From positions 53,071 to 117,070 of the forward strand of contig PNKE01000026.1 in assembly GCA_013822245.1 (NCBI GenBank): 64,000 nucleotides of DNA, given 5' to 3'. A program made the position numbers and the translations under genes. Origin of the DNA: Candidatus Solibacter sp. GTDB taxonomy: Bacteria > Acidobacteriota > Terriglobia > Bryobacterales > Bryobacteraceae. The notes below the pieces were generated by a model that saw only the letters and a program-made list of their open reading frames with translations, had not been told where the DNA came from and ran no database searches. Below are positions 9,597-17,659 of the stretch, piece after piece; the stretch's first letter is position 1, and every line of letters starts with the position of its first letter.

Positions 9597-10385
9597 GTGA
9601 TGAGGCACGTTGAAGTCCTGGACGAGCGAGATTCCCTGAGGAGTCCATTCCTCGGGTCGCTCGCCGTGCATGGAATTGTCTTCGCGGCCATCGCGGTGTC
9701 GCTGTTGATCAAACCGGGGCAGGCCGAGCAGTGGGGCGATCCGAATTCGGCTGGTGGAGGCACGGCGGTGGGCGTGACGGCGGTGAAGTCGATTCCTTTG
9801 CCGAGCCGGAGCGGACCGATTCAGCGGCTGGCCAACGATACACAATCACAGGTGCCCACGCCGCCGAAGGCCGAACCGAAGAAGCCCTCCAGGCGCGAGG
9901 ATCCGGATGCGATCGCTCTGAAGACGAAGGGCGCCAGGCAGCGGGCGTCGACAAGCCGGTATTCTCCGAGAACCGATTCGAAGGAGCAGCCGTCAAACCA
10001 GTTGTACAGCAGCGTGGGGCAGGCGGCGGTGTCGCCGATCTTTGGCATGGCGCCGGGATCGGGCGGCGTCGGCGTAGGCACGGGTACGCCGTTTGGGACG
10101 CGTTTCGGCGCCTATGCGGCGCTGCTCCGCGACCGTGTGGCCCGGCAGTGGCGGACCGATCAGGTGGACGCACGCCTGCGGACATTGCCCCCTGCCGTGG
10201 TCATCTTCGAGATCCAGCGTGGCGGACAGGTGACAAACATCCGGGTCGTTCAATCGAGCGGCAACCGGGCACTCGACTATTCGGCCGAGCGGGCCGTTCT
10301 CCAGGCCAGCCCGTTCGAGCCGCTACCGGCGGCCTACGGCGGATCCTCCGCCACAATCGAATTCTGGTTCCAATTACAGAGATGA
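9597..10385 (+). CDS. tolA: TolA-like / TonB C-terminal-domain energy transducer
   Basis: About 262 aa. One N-terminal transmembrane helix lies near residues 22-40. A Pro/Lys/Ser-rich periplasmic spacer follows, then a C-terminal TonB/TolA-like domain (about 175-262) with the pattern VARQWRTDQ ... GGQVTNIRVVQSSGN. Position between tolR and tolB argues for the TolA role, linking the TolQR motor to TolB-Pal. The start is GTG at 9597 or the next codon, ATG at 9600; AGGAA at about 9580-9584 is somewhat distant. The spacer is much shorter than in E. coli TolA. The stop overlaps the tolB start in ATGA. Confidence 0.85.
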   Translation: MMRHVEVLDERDSLRSPFLGSLAVHGIVFAAIAVSLLIKPGQAEQWGDPNSAGGGTAVGVTAVKSIPLPSRSGPIQRLANDTQSQVPTPPKAEPKKPSRREDPDAIALKTKGARQRASTSRYSPRTDSKEQPSNQLYSSVGQAAVSPIFGMAPGSGGVGVGTGTPFGTRFGAYAALLRDRVARQWRTDQVDARLRTLPPAVVIFEIQRGGQVTNIRVVQSSGNRALDYSAERAVLQASPFEPLPAAYGGSSATIEFWFQLQR

Positions 10386-11782
10386 TCAAGTCAAGAACAA
10401 TCAAGCTCACACTCCTCGCGGCCGCCTGTGCGCTGCTGGCGCTGCCGCAAGCGCAACAGAGCAACATCGTCCTGAAACTGACCGGCGGCACGAAGAGCAA
10501 AATCGCGTTGCCTGATTTCCGCGGCGCCGGCGGGGCATCGGCCTTCACGCAGGTTTTCAACGAGACGGTCTTTGCCGACGTGCAGCGGTCGGGCATGCTC
10601 GAGATGGCGGCGAAGAGTTTCTATCCGCTCAGCCCGCCACAGCAGGAGACCGATATCCGGCCCACGCCGGCGCCCGCGGCGGCTCAGCGGGGCGCGGCGC
10701 CGCAGCCGCCGACATGCAACGGGCGTTGCCTGACTGACTGGTCGATGCCGCCGCTGAATGCCAACTATCTGGGCTTCGGCTACCTGGCCGAGCAAGGCGG
10801 ACAGTTGGTGGCGTTCGGCCATCTGTACAACACGACGGTGCCCGACATCGCCGGCGCAAAGGCGTTCCGCAAGCTCTACAACGGCCCGCTGACCGAAGAA
10901 GGCGCCCGCAAGATCGCTCATGAGTACGCCGCTGACATCCTGAGCCAGTTCGGCGTACCGTCGCTGGCCGGATCGAAGATCTACTTTGTCTCCGACCGCG
11001 GGGGCAAGGGGATGAAGGAGATCTGGTCGATGGACTTTGACGGCGCCAACCAGCGCCAGTTGACCCGGTTCAACTCGATTTCAACGATGCCAGCGGTTTC
11101 GCCCGACAGCCAGCGCCTGGCGTTCACAACGTATGCCGAAGGCCAGCCGCGCATCCGCGTGATGTCGCTCGAAACCATGCGCTTCCTTCCGTTCTTCAAC
11201 CCGCAGGCCTCCATGAACGCCACGCCGTCGTTCACTCCCGACGGCGCGAAGATGCTGTTCGCTTCCTCGTTTGCCGGTTACTCCTCGCAGATCTACATCG
11301 CCAACGCGGACGGCCGGGACCTGAAGCGGCTTTCCGACAACCGGGCGATCGAGGTGGAGCCGAAGGTGAATCCGAGGACGGGGGCTGATATAGTTTTTGT
11401 TTCAGGACGCGGAGGTCCTCAACAAATCTATAGAATGAATATAGACGGCGCCGACGTCACCCGGCTCACCCCTGGTGAAGGCGAGGCCGCCAATCCGGCT
11501 TGGCATCCCGATGGACAGCACATTGTGTTTAAATGGACACGCGGGTTTGCCCCAGGCAACTGGAATGTTTTTATTATGGATGTGGCATCCCGCGAGGTCG
11601 TCCAGCTCACACGCGGTCAAGGCCGGAACGAGAACCCGACCTGGGCGCCGGACGGGCGCCATATCGTGTTTTCGTCGAACCGGAAGGGTTCGGCACAGAT
11701 CTTTACCATGCTGGCGGACGGAACAGAAGTCAGACAACTGACCACGGTTGGAAACAACAGCATGCCAGTATGGGTCAAGTAG
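10382..11782 (+). CDS. tolB: TolB, Tol-Pal periplasmic beta-propeller protein
   Basis: The 466-aa protein begins with a signal peptide (MIKSRTIKLTLLAAACALLA). An N-terminal TolB domain (about 30-190) precedes a WD40-like propeller with repeated blades such as IYFVSDRGG, IYIANADGRDL, IYRMNIDGADV and IFTMLADGTEV. The frame is open far upstream, but that part is the shadow of tolA. The ATG at 10382 overlaps the tolA stop by ATGA and is followed at once by the signal peptide. TolB binds Pal at the outer membrane. Confidence 0.96.
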   Translation: MIKSRTIKLTLLAAACALLALPQAQQSNIVLKLTGGTKSKIALPDFRGAGGASAFTQVFNETVFADVQRSGMLEMAAKSFYPLSPPQQETDIRPTPAPAAAQRGAAPQPPTCNGRCLTDWSMPPLNANYLGFGYLAEQGGQLVAFGHLYNTTVPDIAGAKAFRKLYNGPLTEEGARKIAHEYAADILSQFGVPSLAGSKIYFVSDRGGKGMKEIWSMDFDGANQRQLTRFNSISTMPAVSPDSQRLAFTTYAEGQPRIRVMSLETMRFLPFFNPQASMNATPSFTPDGAKMLFASSFAGYSSQIYIANADGRDLKRLSDNRAIEVEPKVNPRTGADIVFVSGRGGPQQIYRMNIDGADVTRLTPGEGEAANPAWHPDGQHIVFKWTRGFAPGNWNVFIMDVASREVVQLTRGQGRNENPTWAPDGRHIVFSSNRKGSAQIFTMLADGTEVRQLTTVGNNSMPVWVK

Positions 11783-11843
11783 AAATGGGAGAGCCGGATT
11801 CAACCGGCAGGGAAGGTATTTGGAGGTTTGGAGACAAAGGATC

Positions 11844-12620
11844 ATGAGAAACAGACACATTGCCACAGCTCTACTGGCAGCAAGCCTGCTGCTGTTCGCC
11901 GCGGGGTGTAAGAAGAAGACTCCCGTAGCGCCACCGCCGCCACCACCTCCTCCGCCGCCTACGGTGGTTGAGAAGGCGCCCGCCGCGGTGATAAGCAGTT
12001 TTACGGCCGAGCCCTCAACGATCGTGCGGGGCGAAGCCTCGACCCTGAGATGGAGCGTCGCCAACGCCACTGAAGTGACGATCGACAACGGAATCGGCGC
12101 CGTGTCGGCATCCGGCTCGCGCCAGGTGTATCCCACCTCCAACACGACCTACCGCATGACGGCCAAGGGCGGGGGTGGCGATGCCGTCGCCGCCGTGACC
12201 GTCGCCGTCACCACGCCGCCGCCTCCGCCTCCTCCGCCTCCGGCCGCGAAGGCCAGTCTTGAGGAGCGGATGTCGCGAGAGATTCAGGACATCTTCTTCG
12301 ATTACGACAAGAGCGAAGTCCGTGAGGATTCCCGCGCCACGCTGCAACGCAATGCCGATGCCCTGAAGACAATTCTGAGCGAGTTCCCGTCGGCTGTGGT
12401 CAGCATCGAAGGCCACTGCGACGAACGCGGCTCGGCTGAATACAACCTTGGTCTCGGCGACCGCCGTTCGGCGTCGGTCCGCGAGTTCCTGATTCAGGTC
12501 GGCGTTCCTGGCGACAGGCTGAAACCCATCAGCTACGGCAAGGAAAAGCCGGTCTGCACCGAAGAGAGCGAGAGCTGCTGGCAGAGGAACCGCCGGGCCC
12601 ACTTTGTCGGCGTCCAATAA
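11844..12620 (+). CDS. pal: Pal, peptidoglycan-associated lipoprotein with an extra beta domain
   Basis: About 258 aa. A lipoprotein signal ends in FAAGC with Cys22; Ala at -3 is a weak lipobox position. A basic and poly-Pro stretch follows, then an Ig-like beta domain (about 48-125) not present in E. coli Pal, a second Pro-rich linker, and the OmpA C-terminal domain (about 145-258). The peptidoglycan-binding signature is GHCDERGSAEYNLGLGDRRS, with the diaminopimelate-contacting Asp/Arg positions kept. The start at 11844 is preceded by AAAGG. Pal anchors the outer membrane to the cell wall under TolB control. Confidence 0.95.
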   Translation: MRNRHIATALLAASLLLFAAGCKKKTPVAPPPPPPPPPPTVVEKAPAAVISSFTAEPSTIVRGEASTLRWSVANATEVTIDNGIGAVSASGSRQVYPTSNTTYRMTAKGGGGDAVAAVTVAVTTPPPPPPPPPAAKASLEERMSREIQDIFFDYDKSEVREDSRATLQRNADALKTILSEFPSAVVSIEGHCDERGSAEYNLGLGDRRSASVREFLIQVGVPGDRLKPISYGKEKPVCTEESESCWQRNRRAHFVGVQ

Positions 12621-12644
12621 ACCGGCCGCCTTGGTCCCTGGTGA

Positions 12645-12680
12645 AGGCGCGGGCCGCTCTGCGAGGGGCTGCTCGCGCCT
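12645..12680 (+). other. Hairpin in the pal-cpoB gap
   Basis: AGGCGCG (12645-12651) pairs with CGCGCCT (12674-12680) around a 22-nt loop, followed by GTCCGTTTTA. It could attenuate transcription between pal and cpoB, but the T-tract is poor. Confidence 0.3.
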
Positions 12681-12699
12681 GTCCGTTTTATGAGGAGAA

Positions 12700-13587
12700 A
12701 TGATGAAGACGACGATTTCCACGACACTGATTCTGGCCGCCTTGCTCGCTGGGCCCGTCGCCGCCGCAGACAGAAAGGAACTGGCCCAACTTCAGCGTGA
12801 CATCGCGTTGCTGCAGGACGAGATGCGGTCGTCGATTAAGGGGCAGAACGACCGGTTGATCGCCATGGAGTCGATGCTAAAGACGATGCTCGACCAGATG
12901 GCGGCGACGAATCGTGCGGTCACAGTCCTGGATGGGAATCTGAAGTCGCGCGTGGAGGGCAGCGTCGTCAAACCGGTCGCCGGGCTGAATTCCCGCATGG
13001 ACAGCATGCAGGAAGACTACCGGTATGTGAGGGAGACCGTGGGCGAGTTGAGTTCCAAACTGACAAAGCTATCGAGCCAGGTCGCCGAACTCAGCACGGT
13101 CATCCGCACCATGCAGGCGCCGCCCGCCCCGCCCCCCGCCGATGCGCCGGGGACGTCCCAATCCGGTCCGCCGCAGGGTGTGACCGCCGAGCGGCTCTTC
13201 CAGGACGCGATGCGGGACAAGTCGGCCGGCAACAGCGATCTTGCCCTGAGGCAGTTCGCGGATTTCCTGAGCTGGTACGGCTCTACCGGACAGGCCCCCG
13301 AAGCTCAATACTATGTCGGGGAGATCCACTACAACAAACGTGATTTCGAGAATGCCCTGCTGGCCTTCGACGCCGTGCTGGAACGCTACCCGAAGAACGC
13401 CAAGACCGACGATGCGCGGTTCATGAAGGGCCGGACGCTAGTCCTGCTTGGGCAGCGCACCGATGGCGCGGCGGAGTTTCGCGCGCTGGTGAAGGCTAGC
13501 CCGAACAGCGCGCTCGGGCGCCGGGCGCAAGGCGAGCTCAAGGACCTCGGTCTGAGCGCCGCTCCGGCCAAATCGCGACGGAGATAA
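12700..13587 (+). CDS. cpoB: CpoB/YbgF, Tol-Pal cell-division coordinator
   Basis: The 295-aa periplasmic protein has a signal peptide (cleavage likely after PVAAA), an N-terminal coiled coil (about 25-130) used for trimerisation, a Pro-rich linker and C-terminal TPR repeats (about 165-285), with family blocks such as AQYYVGEIHYNKRDFENAL. Two tandem ATG codons (12700 and 12703) follow GAGGAG; the second has the better spacing. It closes the classical tol-pal gene order and links peptidoglycan synthesis with outer-membrane constriction. Confidence 0.93.
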   Translation: MMKTTISTTLILAALLAGPVAAADRKELAQLQRDIALLQDEMRSSIKGQNDRLIAMESMLKTMLDQMAATNRAVTVLDGNLKSRVEGSVVKPVAGLNSRMDSMQEDYRYVRETVGELSSKLTKLSSQVAELSTVIRTMQAPPAPPPADAPGTSQSGPPQGVTAERLFQDAMRDKSAGNSDLALRQFADFLSWYGSTGQAPEAQYYVGEIHYNKRDFENALLAFDAVLERYPKNAKTDDARFMKGRTLVLLGQRTDGAAEFRALVKASPNSALGRRAQGELKDLGLSAAPAKSRRR

Positions 13588-13595
13588 CCGGCCTG

Positions 13596-14366
13596 ATGAC
13601 CCATCCAAACGGACAACTGGCTGGAGTTAGCGAGCAGGCGCAGCCCGAAGCGATTCCTCTGCCGGCGACGGTGGAAGAGCTTGCGGCCCTGCTGGACTAT
13701 CCGGTCGGGCCCGCCATTCTGACCACCGGGCAGGTGGCCGGGGCCGTGCGCCTGGCTGCATCGCTCGGTCTGGCAAGCGTGTCGATTCCCGCCGGCGAAG
13801 CCGACATGGCGGTGCGGTTGCTCGACGGAACCAGGACCGCCGTGGCGGCGCTGGTTGGTTACCCGTATGGCTCGTCCTCGACGGCGGCGAAGCTCTACGA
13901 AGCGCGCGATCTGCTGCGGCGCGGCGTCAGGGAGATCGAGTTTGTCGTCAACCTGGGCAAGCTCGCATCGAGGGAATTCCAGTACATCGAGTCAGAACTG
14001 CTTCAGATTTCCCGGTCCTGCAACGAGAGCGGCGCGCTGCTGAAAATCGTCATCGAAGCGCCCAGCATCGCCGAGGATCTCAAGGTGATCGCCTGCAAGA
14101 TCGCCAAGCGCGTCGAGGCCGGCATGATTGTTGTGTCCGCCTACCCGGCGGCTGAATCCGGACCGGATGCCGATCTGGCCCTGCTCAAAAGGGTGTCGAA
14201 AGAGGTCTGCGGCATCGGCGGTTGCGCCTCCGGACTGGACCAGGCGCTCGGCTGCCAGCAACTCGGTTGCGCGCGGATTCGATCAGCCTCGCCGGGTGAT
14301 GTTTTGGCGGCCTGGAAATCACGCCTCGAAGCCGCCGCCGCATCCAGCGCCGGGCCGGCCGCGTGA
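13596..14366 (+). CDS. DeoC-like (deoxyribose-phosphate aldolase family) protein lacking the catalytic lysines
   Basis: The 256-aa protein keeps the outline of the DeoC TIM barrel: VGYPYGSSSTAAK (88-99), REIEFVVNLG (112-121) and LLKIVIEAP (148-156). The key aldolase residues are changed. The Schiff-base Lys of the VKTSTG motif is replaced in IVVSAYPAA (Val180 by alignment), the second relay Lys of VKAAGG is Cys205 in VCGIGG, and the relay Asp is Glu115. It is therefore unlikely to work as a normal deoxyribose-phosphate aldolase. It lies 8 bp after cpoB and 28 bp before aroDE, apparently in one operon. A non-aldolase DeoC/LacD-like enzyme or a binding protein are alternatives. Confidence 0.75.
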   Translation: MTHPNGQLAGVSEQAQPEAIPLPATVEELAALLDYPVGPAILTTGQVAGAVRLAASLGLASVSIPAGEADMAVRLLDGTRTAVAALVGYPYGSSSTAAKLYEARDLLRRGVREIEFVVNLGKLASREFQYIESELLQISRSCNESGALLKIVIEAPSIAEDLKVIACKIAKRVEAGMIVVSAYPAAESGPDADLALLKRVSKEVCGIGGCASGLDQALGCQQLGCARIRSASPGDVLAAWKSRLEAAAASSAGPAA

Positions 14367-14394
14367 TATGCTCTGAGAAACCCAAATCACCCAG

Positions 14395-15927
14395 ATGTTG
14401 TTAAGAAAGAACCTGCCGAAGATCTGCATCGCCTTGGGACAGAGCGATCCGAAGCGGCTTCTCGATCTGGCGCGCCACGAGGCATCTTCAGGCGAGAGGT
14501 TTCTGGAGTTCCGGCTGGATTATCTTCCGCGACCCTTGCAGAGCGCGTCGCTGATCGCTGACTTCCTCAAGGATTACCCGGAATGCTCGGTCCTGGCCAC
14601 CTGCCGCCGGCATCAGAATCACGGAAGGTTCAACGGCAGCATCGAGCAGCAGTTGGCTGTCCTGAACGAGGCCATCGCCCAGGGCGCCAAGGCCGTTGAT
14701 GTTGAGATCGAAAGCGCTGAACTGGCCATCCCCGGCGTGCGCGAACTTGCCGCCCACACGACGCTGCTGGTCTCCTATCACAATTTCGAAGGCACGCCCG
14801 CCATGGAGCCGGTGCTGAAGCGCATGCTCAAGGTGCCGGCTGACGCTTACAAGATTGTCACCACGGCCCGTAAGCAGTCAGACAACGGCCGGCTGCTGGC
14901 GCTTTCGAAGCTTGCGCCGCGGACGCCGATGATCCTGCTGGCGATGACCGAGACCGGGTTCCCGACGCGAGTGCTTTCACTGGCCGGGGGCGGGCTGTTC
15001 ACTTACGCCGCCCCATCGCGGGCTGAAGGCACGGCTGCCGGACAGGTCTGCGCCCAGAGCCTGCGAAAACTCTACCGCAGCGACAAGCTGACGAAGAACA
15101 CCAAGGTTTTTGGCGTGATCGCCGATCCGATCCGGCATTCGATCTCGCCGGCGGTTCACAACCGCGCGCTGCAATCGCGCCGCATCGACGCTGTTTACCT
15201 GCCTTTCCTCGTCAATCCACTTCAACTCAAGGACTTCTTCGTCCTGGCCGACCGCCTGCCGATCAACGGATTCAGCGTGACCATCCCGCACAAGCAGCGC
15301 GTGGTCCGGTACCTGGACGCCGTCGATCCCCTATCCAAGCGGATCGGCGCCGTGAATACAGTCTGGCGCAAGGCCGGCAAATGGCGCGGCGCGAATACCG
15401 ACGCCGCCGGCGTCAGGGCGCCGCTTGAGAAACGGATCAAGCTGGGAGGCGCTTCGGTGCTGGTTGCCGGCAACGGCGGCGCCGCACGCTCGGCGGTCTT
15501 CACGCTGGCCGACGCCGGCGCGAAGGTGTTCGTGACGGGCCGCAACCCCGACCGCGTACGCGCCCTGGCCAAGGTGTGCGGGGGCACGCCAGTGCTCCTG
15601 GAGCACTGCGCCGAGGGCCATTACGATGTTCTGGTTCACGCCACGTCTCTCGGCATGTGGCCCGAAACCGAGCGTTCGTTGTTCGACGGCGCGATTCCGG
15701 CCGGCATCGTCTTCGATCTGGTTTACAACCCCCACGAGACCCTGCTTCTCAAACAGGCCAGACAGCAGGGTTGCGAGACCATTCACGGCATCGAGATGTT
15801 CGTCGAGCAGGCGTCCGAGCAGTTCCAGTTGTTCACCGGCGTCTCGGCCCCGCGCCATGCCATGGAGCGGGCGGCCGTCGAGGCCCTGGCCACCCACCAT
15901 CACAACCATCGCGGAGATTGCGAATGA
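14395..15927 (+). CDS. aroDE: Bifunctional 3-dehydroquinate dehydratase (type I) / shikimate dehydrogenase
   Basis: The 510-aa fusion catalyses steps three and four of the shikimate pathway. The N-terminal domain (about 1-225) is type I dehydroquinase: the Schiff-base Lys lies in DAYKIVTTA and the catalytic His in LLVSYHNF. The C-terminal domain (about 235-500) is shikimate dehydrogenase: DPIRHSISPAVHN binds shikimate, the catalytic Lys is in TIPHKQ, the catalytic Asp in GANTDAAG, and the NADP-binding loop is AGNGGAARSA. This arrangement is known from plants, chlamydiae and acidobacteria. No strong ribosome-binding site precedes the ATG at 14395. The stop overlaps the next start in ATGA. Confidence 0.95.
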   Translation: MLLRKNLPKICIALGQSDPKRLLDLARHEASSGERFLEFRLDYLPRPLQSASLIADFLKDYPECSVLATCRRHQNHGRFNGSIEQQLAVLNEAIAQGAKAVDVEIESAELAIPGVRELAAHTTLLVSYHNFEGTPAMEPVLKRMLKVPADAYKIVTTARKQSDNGRLLALSKLAPRTPMILLAMTETGFPTRVLSLAGGGLFTYAAPSRAEGTAAGQVCAQSLRKLYRSDKLTKNTKVFGVIADPIRHSISPAVHNRALQSRRIDAVYLPFLVNPLQLKDFFVLADRLPINGFSVTIPHKQRVVRYLDAVDPLSKRIGAVNTVWRKAGKWRGANTDAAGVRAPLEKRIKLGGASVLVAGNGGAARSAVFTLADAGAKVFVTGRNPDRVRALAKVCGGTPVLLEHCAEGHYDVLVHATSLGMWPETERSLFDGAIPAGIVFDLVYNPHETLLLKQARQQGCETIHGIEMFVEQASEQFQLFTGVSAPRHAMERAAVEALATHHHNHRGDCE

Positions 15928-16139
15928 AATCCTCCCGCGGAAACCTGTTGTCCCGCCGCGGCCTGGCCGCCCTGATTGCGCCGGCGACGGCCGCGGCCAG
16001 TGCAGTCCGGCAGCAGTCCGAGCCAGAAGGCAAGTCCGCGGCGGCTGAAGCGCGGGCCGCGCAGGAGGGCAACCGGGCTCGGCTGAAGGCGGTCAAATTG
16101 CCGCGCGAAGTGGAACCGTCGTTCCGGTTCGAGCCCTGA
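15924..16139 (+). CDS. Small protein with twin-arginine-like N-terminus, unknown function
   Basis: This 71-aa frame starts at an ATG overlapping the aroDE stop (ATGA) and ends 4 bp before the amidase start, so it is very probably translated. The N-terminus (RGNLLSRRGLAALIAPATA) has paired arginines before a short hydrophobic run, resembling a Tat signal. The rest is a charged Ala/Glu/Arg-rich helix ending in a motif LPREVEPSFRFEP. The tight spacing suggests a partner of the amidase, for example an accessory subunit, but this is inference only. Confidence 0.6.
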   Translation: MKSSRGNLLSRRGLAALIAPATAAASAVRQQSEPEGKSAAAEARAAQEGNRARLKAVKLPREVEPSFRFEP

Positions 16140-16143
16140 AGCC

Positions 16144-17571
16144 ATGCCCGCGCTGAACGAGGAATCCTACTTTCAGACGTTGACCGAATGGAGTGCGCAA
16201 CTCCGCACCCGCGCCATCTCGTCAAGCGACCTCACGAAGGCCTATCTCGAACGGCTCGAAAAGATCGGGCCACGCTTCAACGCCGTCGCGCTGATGCTGC
16301 GCAAGGATGCTCTCGACGAGGCTCGTGACGCCGACCGCCTGATCAAACGCGGCCGCTTCAAGGGCGTGCTCCAGGGGATTCCATACGGCGCCAAGGACCT
16401 GCTCTCTGTTGCCGGCCGGAGAACCGAATGGGGTGCGCCGCAGTTCGCCGGACAGGTGTTCAAGACGTCGGCCACGGTGGTCAACAGACTGAAAAAGGCC
16501 GGCGCCGTGCTCGCCGCCAAGCTGTCGATGATCGAACTTGCCGGCGGGGGCGGCTACCGCTACGCCTCGGCGTCGGTGAGCGGGCCGTGCCGCAATCCCT
16601 GGAATCCTGGCCGTTGGGCCGGAGGATCTTCAAGCGGCTCGGCGGCAGCCGTCGCCGCCGGGCTGGTCCCATTTGCCATCGGTTCCGAGACTTCAGGCTC
16701 CATCATCACGCCTTGCGCGTTCTGCGGCGTCACCGGCCTGCGGCCGACCTATGGGTTGGTGAGCCGGGCCGGCTCCATGGCTCTCAGTTGGACGCTCGAC
16801 AAGATCGGACCTATCGCCCGCGGCGCGGAGGATTGCGGCAGGATTCTTGAGGCGATCGCCGGCGGCGACGCGGACGATCCGGGTTCGGCGCGCAAGTCAT
16901 TCCGTTACTTCCCCCAGTACGCGCCGGCGTTCAAGGACCTTCGCGTGGGCTATTCGAAAGCCGATATCGAAGAGATCGCCGATGCCGGCCTGCGGCCCGC
17001 GCTCAACGAGGCATTTGAGCGCATCCGGGGCCTGGGCGTTCAACTTGTGGAGGTTTCGCTGCCCGATCTCCCCTACTCCGCGGCGGTCTCCACCATCATC
17101 GCGGCCGAGGCATCGTCGATCTTCGAGGACATTATCGAAGACGGCAGCATCCGGCAACTGAAAGACGAGCGGCAGGCCGAGGGGCTGGCTGCCGCCGCCT
17201 CCATCACCGCCGCAACTTATCTCAAAGCCTGCCGGATACGGTCGCTGGTCAGGGCGGATTTCGCCAAACTGTTCCGCACCGTGGACGTGATCTTCACGCC
17301 CTCGCGATACTCCACTGCCCCGCCGATTGACGAACCCCTTGACCGGCCGCCAGCGGCTTCAAACGCCCGCCAGCCGGGCGGTTTGCGGAGCATGATCGCG
17401 GCCGGGAACCTCGCCGGACTGCCCGCCTTGACCCTTCCGTGCGGATTCGCTGGCGGATTGCCCATCGCCTTCTCGCTGGTCTCCCGGCCCTTCACAGAAA
17501 ACGTGATCCTCTCGATGGGCGCTGAGTACCAGAAACTCACGGACTGGCACCGCCGGCGGCCGGCAATATAA
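16144..17571 (+). CDS. Amidase-signature family hydrolase (GatA-like)
   Basis: The 475-aa protein has the complete amidase signature: Lys in YGAKDLL, the Gly/Ser-rich block GGSSSGSAAAVAAG with the cis-Ser, and the nucleophile Ser in GSETSGSI. The Ser-cisSer-Lys triad therefore looks intact. The family contains GatA and many stand-alone amide hydrolases. GatB and GatC are absent here and the protein has an unusual GSETSGS in place of GSDTGGS, so a secondary amidase is more likely than the tRNA amidotransferase subunit. The N-terminus lacks a signal of its own; the preceding small gene might provide an exported partner. Confidence 0.85.
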   Translation: MPALNEESYFQTLTEWSAQLRTRAISSSDLTKAYLERLEKIGPRFNAVALMLRKDALDEARDADRLIKRGRFKGVLQGIPYGAKDLLSVAGRRTEWGAPQFAGQVFKTSATVVNRLKKAGAVLAAKLSMIELAGGGGYRYASASVSGPCRNPWNPGRWAGGSSSGSAAAVAAGLVPFAIGSETSGSIITPCAFCGVTGLRPTYGLVSRAGSMALSWTLDKIGPIARGAEDCGRILEAIAGGDADDPGSARKSFRYFPQYAPAFKDLRVGYSKADIEEIADAGLRPALNEAFERIRGLGVQLVEVSLPDLPYSAAVSTIIAAEASSIFEDIIEDGSIRQLKDERQAEGLAAAASITAATYLKACRIRSLVRADFAKLFRTVDVIFTPSRYSTAPPIDEPLDRPPAASNARQPGGLRSMIAAGNLAGLPALTLPCGFAGGLPIAFSLVSRPFTENVILSMGAEYQKLTDWHRRRPAI

Positions 17572-17581
17572 GTCCTGGTAC

Positions 17582-17609
17582 GAAGTGGCTGAATCGAATG
17601 GTCCACTTC
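17582..17609. other. Inverted repeat upstream of the GGDEF-EVL gene
   Basis: GAAGTGG (17582-17588) and CCACTTC (17603-17609) form a 7-bp dyad with a 14-nt centre, about 50 nt before the ATG at 17660. There is no T-tract, so an operator is more plausible than a terminator. Confidence 0.3.
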
Positions 17610-17659
17610 AGGGCCATTTCCTGTTCCATTCTTGTCCCAATTTGAGGGAGAATGCATGC

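Noticed and set aside
9731..10381. Upstream extension of tolB
   Set aside because: This region is the tolA-like gene in another frame; tolB starts at 10382 with a signal peptide.
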